Source of the DNA: DSWT01 sp035415725 | GTDB taxonomy: Bacteria; Chloroflexota; Anaerolineae; B4-G1; SLSP01 | Direction: 5' to 3' | DNA: 24,785 bases | Assembly: GCA_035415725.1 (NCBI GenBank) | Contig: DAOOGN010000067.1 | Location: 1-24,785 of the forward strand | Shown here: in pieces, positions 16,888 through 24,534 of the stretch | How the letters are laid out: every line of letters starts with the position of its first letter | Position numbering within the stretch: the stretch's first letter is position 1 | The notes under the pieces: generated by a model | What the model was told of the DNA's origin: nothing | The model's input: only the letters and a program-made list of their open reading frames with translations | Database searches by the model: none | Made by a program: the position numbers and the translations under genes

Positions 16888-18513
16888 CTACGGATTGCCT
16901 TCCCCTTCAATGGGCGCGAGATCGGCGAGCGTCTGCTGCCAGGAAGGTGTGCCGGGGGCGTAGCCTTCGATGCGCACCAGCGTCCCTACGTCCGCCCACT
17001 TGAAGAGCGTCTCGGCGTCACCGATATCGAGGATGATGCAGCCGAACGAGGCCGGCCATCCCAGGACGCTCCGCGAGAGGCGCGTCCCGTAGTGCGTGAT
17101 CGGCAGCTCGTGGATGCCGTTGAAGAAGCCTTCATCTTCTTCATAGATGCCCATAAAGTACGGCATATCCAGTTGCCAGCGCTGCGCAAAGGCCATTTCT
17201 TCCTTGAACAGGACCTGAAACTGTCCTGGAATGGTCGGCGTGCGCGAAATGCCGCTGGAGATGGTGAAGTTGTAAATCTGCGTGTCGTTCTCGAAGACGC
17301 GCATCTGCTGTTTGGGCAGATCGATCTCGATGCGCTTGCCGGGCGTCAGCGGGTAAGGGAGCAGGACGTCGATAGAGGGGATGACAAGTTCCTGCCCCAC
17401 GTCGATGGCGCCGGGATCGATGTCGGGATTGGCCTTCTTGAGCTGGTACGTGGGCATGTGATGGTCAAAAGCGATGAGCGCGAGCGTGTCGCCGGGCTGT
17501 ACGACGTAAAGGGTGTCCGGGTGACGGACGTGCGCCTGGGCCTGATGCTGCCCGGCGTACAGCGCCGCGAGCACGTTTTGCAGCGTCGGGCCGATGTCCA
17601 GCAGCCGTTCTGCGCCCAACTGCGGCGCGACTTCTTCCAGCCAGGCCTTGACCGGTGTCGCATTCACGTACAGCTTGATGGCTTGACCCTCGGCGCGCGG
17701 TTCGAGCCATGCGCCGATGCGCTCCGGCAGCGCGACAAACTCGGCGCGATACCCGGCCGGCAGCTCGTTGTCGAGCAGTTCGCCGGTGAGCGGATCATCC
17801 ACGACGAGCGTGAACGACTGCGCCAGCCATGCCTGGGCCTGGGTGCGCGCCGGTTCCGGCGTAGCGATTTGCGGCGGCACGACGCTGAGGGTCAATTCTA
17901 CGGTTGGTGTCCCCTCCGCCAATGCCTGCAGCACGCGGGCAGCGGCGTCTTCCACGTCGAGGCGTTGTCCGGATTGCCCATCCGCCGCGATAATGTTCCC
18001 GCCGTTAAGTGTCAGGCGTGCATCGACCGGCGCGCGCTCCACCTCTGCTGCCATCCGCGTCACGGCCTCGCGCACCCGCGCCGGGTCCGCGGGCGTGACC
18101 ACCGGCGCGACGATCACGTTCTGCCGGCGCAGGCTTGCCAACAGCGGGATCTCACCGTCGGCGTCACGTCCCACGGCGTAGGCGGCCTGCGCCGTCGCGC
18201 GGACGTCGTAGTGCTGGCCCACATCCGTCCAGGTGACGTGCCACGTCCGCCCGGCGACCTGCACATCAACCCCCATCGTTTCCGGCGCCGGCAATCCCCG
18301 TGCAAGCGCCTCCGCCGCCTCGTCCACCGTCATATCACTCACGTCCACGGTCTGCACGTGCACGCCCGATAAGATGGTGTCGGTCGGGCGGCGCAGCGCC
18401 AGCCACACGGCCGCCAGGACGACGAGCATCAAGACGAACAAACCTGCGAGCGCACGCATGGCGGTTTTGAGTGTGGCGGGCGGGTGTTGTTGAGTTTTGG
18501 GTTCGTTGGTCAT
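16888..18513 (-). CDS. Membrane-anchored L,D-transpeptidase (YkuD) with LysM and N-terminal PG-binding-type domains
   Basis: A 541-aa extracytoplasmic cell-wall enzyme expected to form 3-3 peptidoglycan cross-links or attach proteins. An N-terminal membrane segment covers about residues 22-42 (LAGLFVLMLVVLAAVWLAL). Two repeats resembling the PG_binding_4/YoaR-like domain follow (about 50-330). A LysM domain begins YVVQPGDTLALIAF and ends VGQELVIPS. The YkuD domain starts at KRIEIDLPKQQMRVFEND. The catalytic motif reads S489-F490-G491-C492, where the family normally has S-H-G-C; the nucleophile Cys492 and an upstream GIHE histidine are present. The ATG follows GGTGA at close spacing. It is the first gene of a two-gene unit with priA, an odd pairing that may reflect only shared transcription. 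Confidence 0.88.
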   Translation of the reverse strand: MTNEPKTQQHPPATLKTAMRALAGLFVLMLVVLAAVWLALRRPTDTILSGVHVQTVDVSDMTVDEAAEALARGLPAPETMGVDVQVAGRTWHVTWTDVGQHYDVRATAQAAYAVGRDADGEIPLLASLRRQNVIVAPVVTPADPARVREAVTRMAAEVERAPVDARLTLNGGNIIAADGQSGQRLDVEDAAARVLQALAEGTPTVELTLSVVPPQIATPEPARTQAQAWLAQSFTLVVDDPLTGELLDNELPAGYRAEFVALPERIGAWLEPRAEGQAIKLYVNATPVKAWLEEVAPQLGAERLLDIGPTLQNVLAALYAGQHQAQAHVRHPDTLYVVQPGDTLALIAFDHHMPTYQLKKANPDIDPGAIDVGQELVIPSIDVLLPYPLTPGKRIEIDLPKQQMRVFENDTQIYNFTISSGISRTPTIPGQFQVLFKEEMAFAQRWQLDMPYFMGIYEEDEGFFNGIHELPITHYGTRLSRSVLGWPASFGCIILDIGDAETLFKWADVGTLVRIEGYAPGTPSWQQTLADLAPIEGEGNP

Positions 18514-18623
18514 AATGTCACCATTTACACTGGGGAAATAACTGCTTCAGGACACCGTAATTTGACAGATGTTGATGAAAAAACAATGCTGAATCGTGTA
18601 GTGTATACCTGCGTGAGGCTCAT

Positions 18624-19128
18624 TTATCGTAAGACAACTCGCTCGTTACGAAGTAGTGTGAACGTATCCATGTACGCAACGGAGACTTTCTCGCAAACGT
18701 TAGGAATTTGAATCTTACCGGCTATTTTCCCCGCTCTTCCATGATTTTGTTCATACCTGCGTGCTTCCATCGTCACAACAACCAGGTTGTGCGCTTTGGC
18801 TTGAGCGATTACCCACGGATCGGCGCCTGACAAGAATTTTTGTACGTGCTGCGGCTCATATAGACGCTCTACCAGATCGGCAATTTCGCGGTATGCATCT
18901 TGTGTTACTTCATCAGGTTGTACGAAAAGAACGCTCTTGTTTGCGTTCGCCCAATGCGCCAATTCATCATCAGAATCGGCTATCTCTTTATAAACCAGTA
19001 CGGAGCTACAAATTGCCCGTCGTTCAGCCATACGCGAAAGCCCTTCCCAAAAGCCTGGCGCAATATCGAACGCATAAATAGCGCCGGTGGGCTTCGATGT
19101 AGACATTGGTATCCAGGCAATAGGGCAT
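18624..19128 (-). pseudogene. DUF4411 PIN-like toxin candidate, frameshifted near the 5' end
   Basis: The original start is the ATG at 19128, giving MPYCLDTNVYIEAHRRY. An extra T in the run read as TATTTAT on the minus strand (19074-19080) then breaks the frame, and a stop follows at 34 codons. Removing one base restores HRRYYAFDIAPGFWEGL and a 167-aa protein with the DUF4411 layout: the N-terminal LDTN aspartate, FDIxPGFW, a mid DELAHW segment, SGADPWVIAQAKAHNLVVVT and the C-terminal KIQIPNVCEK. DUF4411 is a PIN-fold family often paired with XRE/ImmA-IrrE genes, as here: the upstream stop is eight bases away and the ribosome binding site overlaps it. The remaining downstream frame (start 19106) lacks the first catalytic Asp. 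It may be an inactivated toxin or a sequencing error. Confidence 0.8.
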
Positions 19129-19136
19129 CCTTCCCC

Positions 19137-20306
19137 CTAGAACTCCTGCAAGGCATTAATCAATGTTTGAGGCTTGGTATTTAACAACTCAGAGGCTTCT
19201 TTATACAGAACTGTTCCCTCTCGCACAGCTTGAGCCACTTCACCTACAAGTAGGCGGCCATTGCGTGTGCGGAAATTCCGATAAAAGTCTCCGCCTGCTG
19301 TCTCTCTAGTCTGATTACTTAAAAACTCGCGTATTTCCTGTTGGGCTTGATGGTAAATTTGCCGAAATATTGGCTCTTCAATTTGTCCGGTCTCATACCC
19401 ACGAATCAATACGACAAAGACGCTTACCCGAAATTCTTGAGCAAGGTCTTGAAATGTTTCAAGGTCCAGGACGCGACTTTGTAATCGTTCTATCAGTAAT
19501 GAAGCAGGTACCAATAACTCAGCAGCGACTTGGTTGCACAAACGTTCGATTGCCAATGTTTGTTGTTCGGGTAAAACGGCTTCGGGATTAGAAATCCCAC
19601 TTGTTCCTGTCCACAAATGCCCCAGTTCGTGGGCAAAGGTGAAAATACGTCCATTGACGGTATCTTTGGCGTTCAGGAAAATAAGAGGCGCATAAGGGTC
19701 GGTGAGTGCAAAACCTCGAAATTCCTGCACGGAGAGTGTACGGTGCGTATTGCTCAAAGCGTAGCCACTTTGCAATACCATAATCCCTGCATATTCAGCT
19801 TGTCGAACAAGAAAACGCAAATGCTCATCCGTGGATTTGACGTCTCGCGCAGTTGGAACAGGCAAGGCAAGTGCATGTCGAATCGCTGCACTGATAACCT
19901 GTGGAGAATCATCCATAGAGAATTTTCCGATGAAGGGCAAAGGTGGCTGACTTTCTTCGATACGCCGTCCGCGTAGCCAATCGCGCTTACGCAAAGCATC
20001 ATTGAGGACGTCCTCTAACTCAGGGCTGTATTTCCCACGTTCAGATTCCGGTAGGGTGCGGAAATCGGGAATGGGAAGCGCTGTCGTGGGTGGATTAGAA
20101 AGAAACAGGTAACCGAACGGTATATGCAGAACATGCGCCAGTGCTTGCGCTTGCCGGAAGGTAGGAAACTCTTGCCCTCGCTCCCATACTTGCAAGCGTT
20201 GCGGTTTTGCACCCAGACCGATTTTTTGTGCTAATTGTTCTTCGGTCAGGTCAAGGCGTCTACGCGCCCATTGAAGAATGAGAGGATTAATCTTTGCTTG
20301 ATTCAT
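19137..20306 (-). CDS. XRE-family HTH regulator fused to ImmA/IrrE zinc metallopeptidase (antitoxin candidate)
   Basis: A 389-aa protein. The N-terminal helix-turn-helix is roughly residues 15-68 (LTEEQLAQKIGLGAKPQRLQVWERG). The ImmA/IrrE peptidase domain carries the HEXXH zinc motif H226-E-L-G-H230 in TFAHELGHLWTG. Proteins of this type bind their own operator and cleave a repressor or neutralise a toxin; in this position, upstream of a DUF4411 gene with eight bases between, it is the likely antitoxin. Base use is more A/T-rich than in its neighbours (for example 24 of 60 G/C at 19321-19380, against 41 of 60 at 17581-17640), which suggests horizontal acquisition. A consensus-like promoter and an overlapping palindrome lie just upstream. 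The start is moderately supported by GGAG ten bases upstream. Confidence 0.9.
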   Translation of the reverse strand: MNQAKINPLILQWARRRLDLTEEQLAQKIGLGAKPQRLQVWERGQEFPTFRQAQALAHVLHIPFGYLFLSNPPTTALPIPDFRTLPESERGKYSPELEDVLNDALRKRDWLRGRRIEESQPPLPFIGKFSMDDSPQVISAAIRHALALPVPTARDVKSTDEHLRFLVRQAEYAGIMVLQSGYALSNTHRTLSVQEFRGFALTDPYAPLIFLNAKDTVNGRIFTFAHELGHLWTGTSGISNPEAVLPEQQTLAIERLCNQVAAELLVPASLLIERLQSRVLDLETFQDLAQEFRVSVFVVLIRGYETGQIEEPIFRQIYHQAQQEIREFLSNQTRETAGGDFYRNFRTRNGRLLVGEVAQAVREGTVLYKEASELLNTKPQTLINALQEF

Positions 20307-20328
20307 AGTGCAACGGCTCCGCTCAACG

Positions 20329-20340
20329 CTTTAGCTAAAG
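20329..20340. promoter_or_regulatory. Perfect 12-bp palindrome, probable autoregulatory operator
   Basis: CTTTAGCTAAAG is a perfect dyad that overlaps the first two bases of the -10 box and covers the expected transcription start of the XRE/ImmA-IrrE gene. This position suits repression by the encoded HTH protein. Confidence 0.6.
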
Positions 20341-20367
20341 TATAGCAGGTTTTACTACCCATGCCAA
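20339..20367 (-). promoter_or_regulatory. Sigma-70-type promoter of the XRE/DUF4411 module
   Basis: On the minus strand: -35 TTGGCA (20362-20367), 17-base spacer, -10 TATACT (20339-20344). Ten of twelve bases match consensus with ideal spacing, 33 bases before the ATG at 20306. This gives the module a promoter independent of the upstream five-gene operon. Confidence 0.75.
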
Positions 20368-20395
20368 ATGAAAAGCAATCTTATGCGTCACATTC

Positions 20396-21625
20396 TCAAT
20401 GCTCCTTTGTCTTATCTCCCTCCAGCAATGGCAGCGCCTCGAACCGTCGGCCAAGGACGGCGACGAGCATAACACCGGCCGCCAGCAAGGCGGCAATCCC
20501 TGAGCCGATGAAGATAACGGGTAACCCCAGGCTGTCGGCAAGCCAACCGCCGAGGGGGGTGGTGATGAGCGGCGCGAGGCCGCGCGTGGCGGCGTTCAGC
20601 AGCGATTGCAGGGTGGACGTCCACGCTTCAGGCGCGCGTTCGTCGATCAGGCTGACGTTCCCCACGAAATAGAGGGCGAAGCCCGCGCCTTTGAGCATCG
20701 CCAATGCTAATATCAGCCCCGGCTGGCGCACCAGTCCGTAGCCCAAGAGGGCTATGCCGACCAGCCCGTAGGCCAGCAGGATGCTGACCGGCTTGCCGAG
20801 TCGGCGAAAGATGGCCCCGCTGAAGTGCATCACCACCGGTTCGGCGAGCGCCGAAAGACCGAAGAGCGCACCGACCAGAAATTGTCCGCCGCCAAGCTGA
20901 TCCATGTAGACGCCGGAGAACGTCCCGTACATCCCTTCGGCGATGCCGACCAGCGAGACGGCGACGAGGAGCACGATCAAACCTTGATCCCGACGCACGT
21001 CGCGCAAGATGGACGCGGCGGCAGGCGCGCTCGTTGTCGGCTGAGCTGTGGCGGCAGCAGGTGCGCTTTCTTCCAGACCCGTGGTGGCCCACAAGACCGG
21101 CAGGGTCAGCGCACTTGTCACGATGAACATCGCCTGAAAGCCCCACCGCTCCCACAGTGCGCCACCGACCAGGGCGGCGATGGCGAAACTCAACGATCCC
21201 CACAGGCGCAGTTTGCCGTAGTCAATGTGATGACGGGCGGCCATGCGCGCCACCATCCCGTCGCCGATGGACATCATCGGGCTGAACAGTACCGCGCGCA
21301 CCAGGACCAGGAGCAGCAAGGGCGTGAACGTGCGTGGAAACAGGAAAAGGAGGAGCAGCGCTCCTGTCCCGCCGAGAGAGATGAGCAGCATCCGCTTTTG
21401 CCAATGCCGGCGATCGGCCAACAGTGAGAGTGCCGGGCCGACAAACAGCGCCATCAGAGGGGAGGCGGCGGAAAGGATGCCGATCTCCAGACCGTTGAGT
21501 CCCAGGTGGGCAAAGTAGACGTTGAAGAACGGCATTTGCGCGCCCATGGCGCCCCACAGGCTGAAGTAGAAAACTGAGGCGCGCCAGTATGGACTGTGTC
21601 GAAAAGTAGGTTTTATTTCTGCCAT
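20396..21625 (-). CDS. Major facilitator superfamily transporter
   Basis: A 409-aa protein with about twelve hydrophobic segments, the usual MFS size. LSLLADRRHWQKR after the second segment is the MFS motif A region (G-x-LaDrxGrkr type). The N-terminus (PYWRASVFYFSLWGAMGAQMPFFNVYFAHLGL) and the overall pattern resemble the MFS_1_like / HcaT group of proton symporters; the substrate is unknown. The ATG lies 13 bases inside the end of the upstream glycosyltransferase gene, so the two are translationally coupled. It is the last gene of the five-gene minus-strand operon. The context suggests export or import of the operon's product. Confidence 0.85.
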   Translation of the reverse strand: MAEIKPTFRHSPYWRASVFYFSLWGAMGAQMPFFNVYFAHLGLNGLEIGILSAASPLMALFVGPALSLLADRRHWQKRMLLISLGGTGALLLLFLFPRTFTPLLLLVLVRAVLFSPMMSIGDGMVARMAARHHIDYGKLRLWGSLSFAIAALVGGALWERWGFQAMFIVTSALTLPVLWATTGLEESAPAAATAQPTTSAPAAASILRDVRRDQGLIVLLVAVSLVGIAEGMYGTFSGVYMDQLGGGQFLVGALFGLSALAEPVVMHFSGAIFRRLGKPVSILLAYGLVGIALLGYGLVRQPGLILALAMLKGAGFALYFVGNVSLIDERAPEAWTSTLQSLLNAATRGLAPLITTPLGGWLADSLGLPVIFIGSGIAALLAAGVMLVAVLGRRFEALPLLEGDKTKEH

Positions 21626-22812
21626 AGTTTTTCATAGACGCGCAGAAGCTGGCGTCCGGTACGACTCCACGAGAAATGTTTGTCGGCGCGTTCACGAAGT
21701 TGCGCGCCCAGCCGCGCTGCGCCGGCGGGATCGTGCAGGATGGCGTGCAGTGTTTGCGCCAAGGCTGCGGCGTCGCCCACGGGCGTGGCGTAGAGGCCGA
21801 GGATGTTGAGATATTCGCGGCTCACGGGCGTGTCGTAGGCGACCACCGGCAGCGCCATGGCCATGTAGTTGAGGATTTTGCCACTGCCTTCTGTCGCCGA
21901 AATTTTGGGGGCGGCAGCCACATCGCCGAGTGCCAGGTGGACGGGAATGGCTTCGTAGGGCATCTTGCCGGTGAAAATCACGTCCTGGTCGGTCAGCCCC
22001 AGGTCGTGAGCGTGCTGGCGATAGTATTCAACCCGCGGAAAGCCCATCACCAAAAAAGTGACGGCTTCGCCCTGCGCCCGCAGGCGGGCGGCGGCTTCCA
22101 GCAGTTGGGGGATGCCCTGGTAATCGGCCAGCAGTCCCAGGTAGACGACGACCCGGCGCTCCGGCGGGATGCCCAAGGCGGTGCGCCGCGCCTGTCGCTC
22201 CTCCGGCGTGATGCACGTAGGAAAGAGAAAATCCAGGTTGACACTGTCGGGCAAGGGATAGACGTTCTCACGGCGCTTGAAGACGTCGGCGAGCAGTTCC
22301 GCGCTGTGGACGGTGCTGGTGATGATGGCATCCGGCATCTCCACAATGCGTTCTTCCAGCCGCCGCCACCAATAGTAGGCTTGACTGTCTTTTTTCAGGA
22401 AGCCGTGATCGAGCATTTCTCCCGTCATGCTGCCCTGAAAATCGAAGACCAGGGGAACATGCAGTAGTTTGGCGAGGACGTGGCCGATCAAGGCGCCTTC
22501 GTGTAGATGCCCGTGGATGATGTCCGGTCGCCAACGCAGCGCCGTCCACAGCGCCGTCCACGAAAGCAACACGTCGAACGCCATCTTGTGCCGTGAAGAA
22601 CCGACCTCGTAATCGGAGTGCCAGGGGGTGGGAGCGCAGCGTACAATATCCAGGTCGGGTAAGTCGCGCCCCAGGTAGTAGGTGACGATGCGGACTTGCA
22701 TCCCCTGCGCCAGGAGCGCGCGTGCTTCTTCCAGGATGCGGATGTGACAGCCGTAGTCCAGGAAGAAGGAGGTGGGGGCAATCATGAGAATGCGCGGCGG
22801 TTGTTTAGGCAT
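21613..22812 (-). CDS. GT4-type glycosyltransferase
   Basis: A 399-aa GT-B fold enzyme that transfers a sugar from an NDP-sugar. The N-terminal domain opens with ILMIAPTSFFLDYGCHIRILEEARAL, the acceptor-side region common in GT4 proteins. RPDIIHGHLHEGALIG follows, the usual GT4 P-D-xxH segment. The C-terminal domain starts near VVYLGLLADYQGIPQLLEAA. KISATEGSGKILNYMAMALPVVAYD covers the donor-binding E-x7-E region, with SGKILNYMAMALPVV typical of the family; the second Glu of that motif appears replaced by Asn. The acceptor cannot be named. It starts 12 bases after the TyrA-like stop and overlaps the MFS start, so it is inside the operon. Confidence 0.88.
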   Translation of the reverse strand: MPKQPPRILMIAPTSFFLDYGCHIRILEEARALLAQGMQVRIVTYYLGRDLPDLDIVRCAPTPWHSDYEVGSSRHKMAFDVLLSWTALWTALRWRPDIIHGHLHEGALIGHVLAKLLHVPLVFDFQGSMTGEMLDHGFLKKDSQAYYWWRRLEERIVEMPDAIITSTVHSAELLADVFKRRENVYPLPDSVNLDFLFPTCITPEERQARRTALGIPPERRVVVYLGLLADYQGIPQLLEAAARLRAQGEAVTFLVMGFPRVEYYRQHAHDLGLTDQDVIFTGKMPYEAIPVHLALGDVAAAPKISATEGSGKILNYMAMALPVVAYDTPVSREYLNILGLYATPVGDAAALAQTLHAILHDPAGAARLGAQLRERADKHFSWSRTGRQLLRVYEKLWQK

Positions 22813-22824
22813 AGTGTTCGAGCG

Positions 22825-23868
22825 TCAGCGCGGCATATTGCCGGAGCGATCCTCGTGGGGTCGCGTTCGTTCTGGCGATTTTCCCGTCATCGTCTCGCCA
22901 AGCAGCGCCTGGAGGGTGCGCTGAAAAAGGCTTTCTTGCTTTAACGCGCCGCGTTCGATTTCCCAAGTGCGCGCGTGGCTTTCGGCCATCCAGTAGGCTC
23001 GCGCCTGGTCTGTGGCAGCAAAGGCGTTCTCCAATGTTTCTGCATCGCTCTGCGCAATCATCTCGCGTAGTTCGTGCAGACGGGCCAGGACGGCGTCGAT
23101 GCCACGCAGCAATGTGTCGCGTCCCAAGAGGGCGAACATCCGGCGCGAGGCGGCATCGCCGGTAGCGGCGGCGGTCGCCGTGGCGAAGGGACGCCCGGCA
23201 GCCTTGCGCACCTCGGCCCAGCCGGGCGCGCCGACGGTTGCCTGGAACAGCGCGGTCGCCACTACGTCGGGGACGGCGTCCGCGATGAGGCGCACGGCGT
23301 CGTGCTCGGCGGGATCCATGTAGAGCGGTTCCGCGCCCAGGACGAGCGCCAGGTTGGCGATAGCGCGGGTGGCGCTCGGATGGTCGTCAGGGCGTGCGGT
23401 GATGGCGTAGACGGCGCGGCTGAAGAGGTCGGTGCGGGCATCGTGCAGGCTTTCCAGCGGTTCCCATCCGCCGGCGCCCGGTGCGAGGAAGGGGTCGGCG
23501 CCGATGAAGGGATTGCCGGGCGGCAGTGCTTCCTCCGCCCAGGCGATGACGGGAACTTTGAGCGGGGCGGTGTCGGTGATGACGACGCCGTCATCCGGCG
23601 CCAGCAGGCGTCCTACGTCTGCCAGTGTCTCCCGCATCTCGGCGAGGGGAACGGCCAGGATCACCAGCCGTGCTCCGTTCAGCGCCAGGTCCAGGTTGAA
23701 GTCGGTCCGGTCGAACGCGCCGAGCTTTTGCGCCTGCCGCGCGCGGCCCAATTCGCGGTCGTGCCCGACGATCTCCAGATGGTCGGCGTCCGGCGACTGG
23801 CGCAACGCCAGGCCGATGGAGGTCCCGATGCAGCCGGTGCCGATGATGGTGATACGTTGTCGGTTCAT
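22825..23868 (-). CDS. TyrA-family (prephenate dehydrogenase-like) protein lacking usual catalytic motifs
   Basis: A 347-aa protein with an N-terminal NAD(P) Rossmann fold (ITIIGTGCIGTSIGLAL) and the helical dimerisation domain of prephenate/arogenate dehydrogenases (MDPAEHDAVRLIADAVPD). Three hallmark segments are altered. DVGSVK reads D99-T-A-P-L-K104, removing the active-site Ser. GGHPMAG reads G-A-D125-P-F, removing the catalytic His. SHLPH reads D197-A-V-P-D201. It is therefore either a pseudoenzyme or a dehydrogenase for a different substrate. I start at 23868 because the upstream small gene ends one base before this ATG; a start at 23919 would overlap it. The C-terminal 40 residues are charged and variable. 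The NAD-dehydrogenase fold is sure; the tyrosine biosynthesis role is doubtful. Confidence 0.85.
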   Translation of the reverse strand: MNRQRITIIGTGCIGTSIGLALRQSPDADHLEIVGHDRELGRARQAQKLGAFDRTDFNLDLALNGARLVILAVPLAEMRETLADVGRLLAPDDGVVITDTAPLKVPVIAWAEEALPPGNPFIGADPFLAPGAGGWEPLESLHDARTDLFSRAVYAITARPDDHPSATRAIANLALVLGAEPLYMDPAEHDAVRLIADAVPDVVATALFQATVGAPGWAEVRKAAGRPFATATAAATGDAASRRMFALLGRDTLLRGIDAVLARLHELREMIAQSDAETLENAFAATDQARAYWMAESHARTWEIERGALKQESLFQRTLQALLGETMTGKSPERTRPHEDRSGNMPR

Positions 23869-23869
23869 G

Positions 23870-23995
23870 CTAGTTCTCAGTCTCCAGATGGAAGTAACGG
23901 CAATATTGGCTCGCGCCACAGATGTTGCACTGGGGATCTTTTTCTAAGCAGATTCCTCGTTTAATGCCAATGTCGCCTGAACTTGTCCTAGTCAT
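23870..23995 (-). CDS. 41-aa four-cysteine protein with an endonuclease III/MutY-type [4Fe-4S] cysteine pattern
   Basis: The ATG at 23995 overlaps the stop of the HD gene (ATGA), and the TAG ends one base before the TyrA-like ATG, so it is embedded in the operon. The product has Cys16, Cys23, Cys26 and Cys32: C-X6-C-X2-C-X5-C. This is exactly the spacing of the iron-sulfur cluster loop in Nth/MutY glycosylases, and the local sequence CLEKDPQCNICGASQYC also resembles that loop (PxC..C). No helix-hairpin-helix or glycosylase domain is present, and the frame is closed upstream by a TAA after 11 further codons with no ATG or other common start. It may be a stand-alone cluster-binding or zinc-binding miniprotein, perhaps a partner of the TyrA-like or HD protein. 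It may be missed by annotation because of its size. Confidence 0.7.
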   Translation of the reverse strand: MTRTSSGDIGIKRGICLEKDPQCNICGASQYCRYFHLETEN

Positions 23996-24501
23996 TTCCC
24001 ATCGGCGGCTTGCAATGCCGCCAATGCCTTATCATCCGCGACTGGATCGTGATGCCGGCGGATGAAATCCACGGCACGCGGAGAAGCGCCGGCCTGCCCT
24101 GCCAGCGCGGCGCCCCATGCGGGGTGCTGCCGCCGGATAACAAATCCACGGCGCAGGCCGCGCGGTTCACCCCTGCTCCAACGGGCGGCCCACTGCGGCG
24201 CGAAACGCTCTCCCAGTACGGCACCGACGCGATCCCACAGGCGCGGCGGCGCTTTGATTTTCCCCACGTCGTGGAGCAGCGCAGCGATCAGCAAATCAGG
24301 ATCGGTGTGTCCCTGCGCTTCTAACGTCCGGCAAACGGCGATGCCGTGATGTTGTTCGGCGCGCGCCATACGCTGGAAGAGGCGCAGCAGTTCATGATCG
24401 AGATGGCGTGCGGCATAAGCGATGTCAACCGGGCGCCAGGAAGTCCACAATGTCGTAAAGAATTGTGCGCTGCGGTACCACGCCCGCCTCCACGTCACCA
24501 T
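23992..24501 (-). CDS. HD-domain phosphohydrolase-like protein
   Basis: A 169-aa protein of the HD superfamily, which typically hydrolyses phosphate esters or nucleotides with divalent metals. Possible ligands are visible in order: the H-H of RAEQHHGIAV, the H-D of DLLIAALLHDVGKIKAP, then QHPAWGAALA and IRRHHDPVA, which fit the HDIG-like H...HD...H...HH layout. The region before the HD core (MVTWRRAWYRSAQFFTTLW) is basic and aromatic. A longer frame begins at 24585, but its first 28 codons cross a palindrome and hairpin, and a GGAGGGG site precedes the ATG at 24501 by 12 bases, so I use 24501. It is the first gene of the five-gene operon and overlaps the small Cys-rich gene by ATGA. The substrate is unknown. 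Confidence 0.82.
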   Translation of the reverse strand: MVTWRRAWYRSAQFFTTLWTSWRPVDIAYAARHLDHELLRLFQRMARAEQHHGIAVCRTLEAQGHTDPDLLIAALLHDVGKIKAPPRLWDRVGAVLGERFAPQWAARWSRGEPRGLRRGFVIRRQHPAWGAALAGQAGASPRAVDFIRRHHDPVADDKALAALQAADGK

Positions 24502-24514
24502 TCTATGTACAGGC

Positions 24515-24534
24515 CCCTCCTTTGTGATGGAGGG
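24515..24534 (-). promoter_or_regulatory. Hairpin sequestering the HD gene ribosome binding site
   Basis: CCCTCC and GGAGGG are 6-bp arms around an 8-base loop. On the minus strand the GGAGGG arm at 24515-24520 is the Shine-Dalgarno of the HD gene, so the hairpin could limit translation of the operon's first gene. Confidence 0.4.

Noticed and set aside
17092..18372. 426-codon plus-strand frame
   Set aside because: Antisense to the L,D-transpeptidase gene; its translation is Arg/His-rich with no domain.
18514..18623. TTGACA near 18552 as a plus-strand promoter
   Set aside because: No acceptable -10 at the proper distance and no plus-strand gene downstream.
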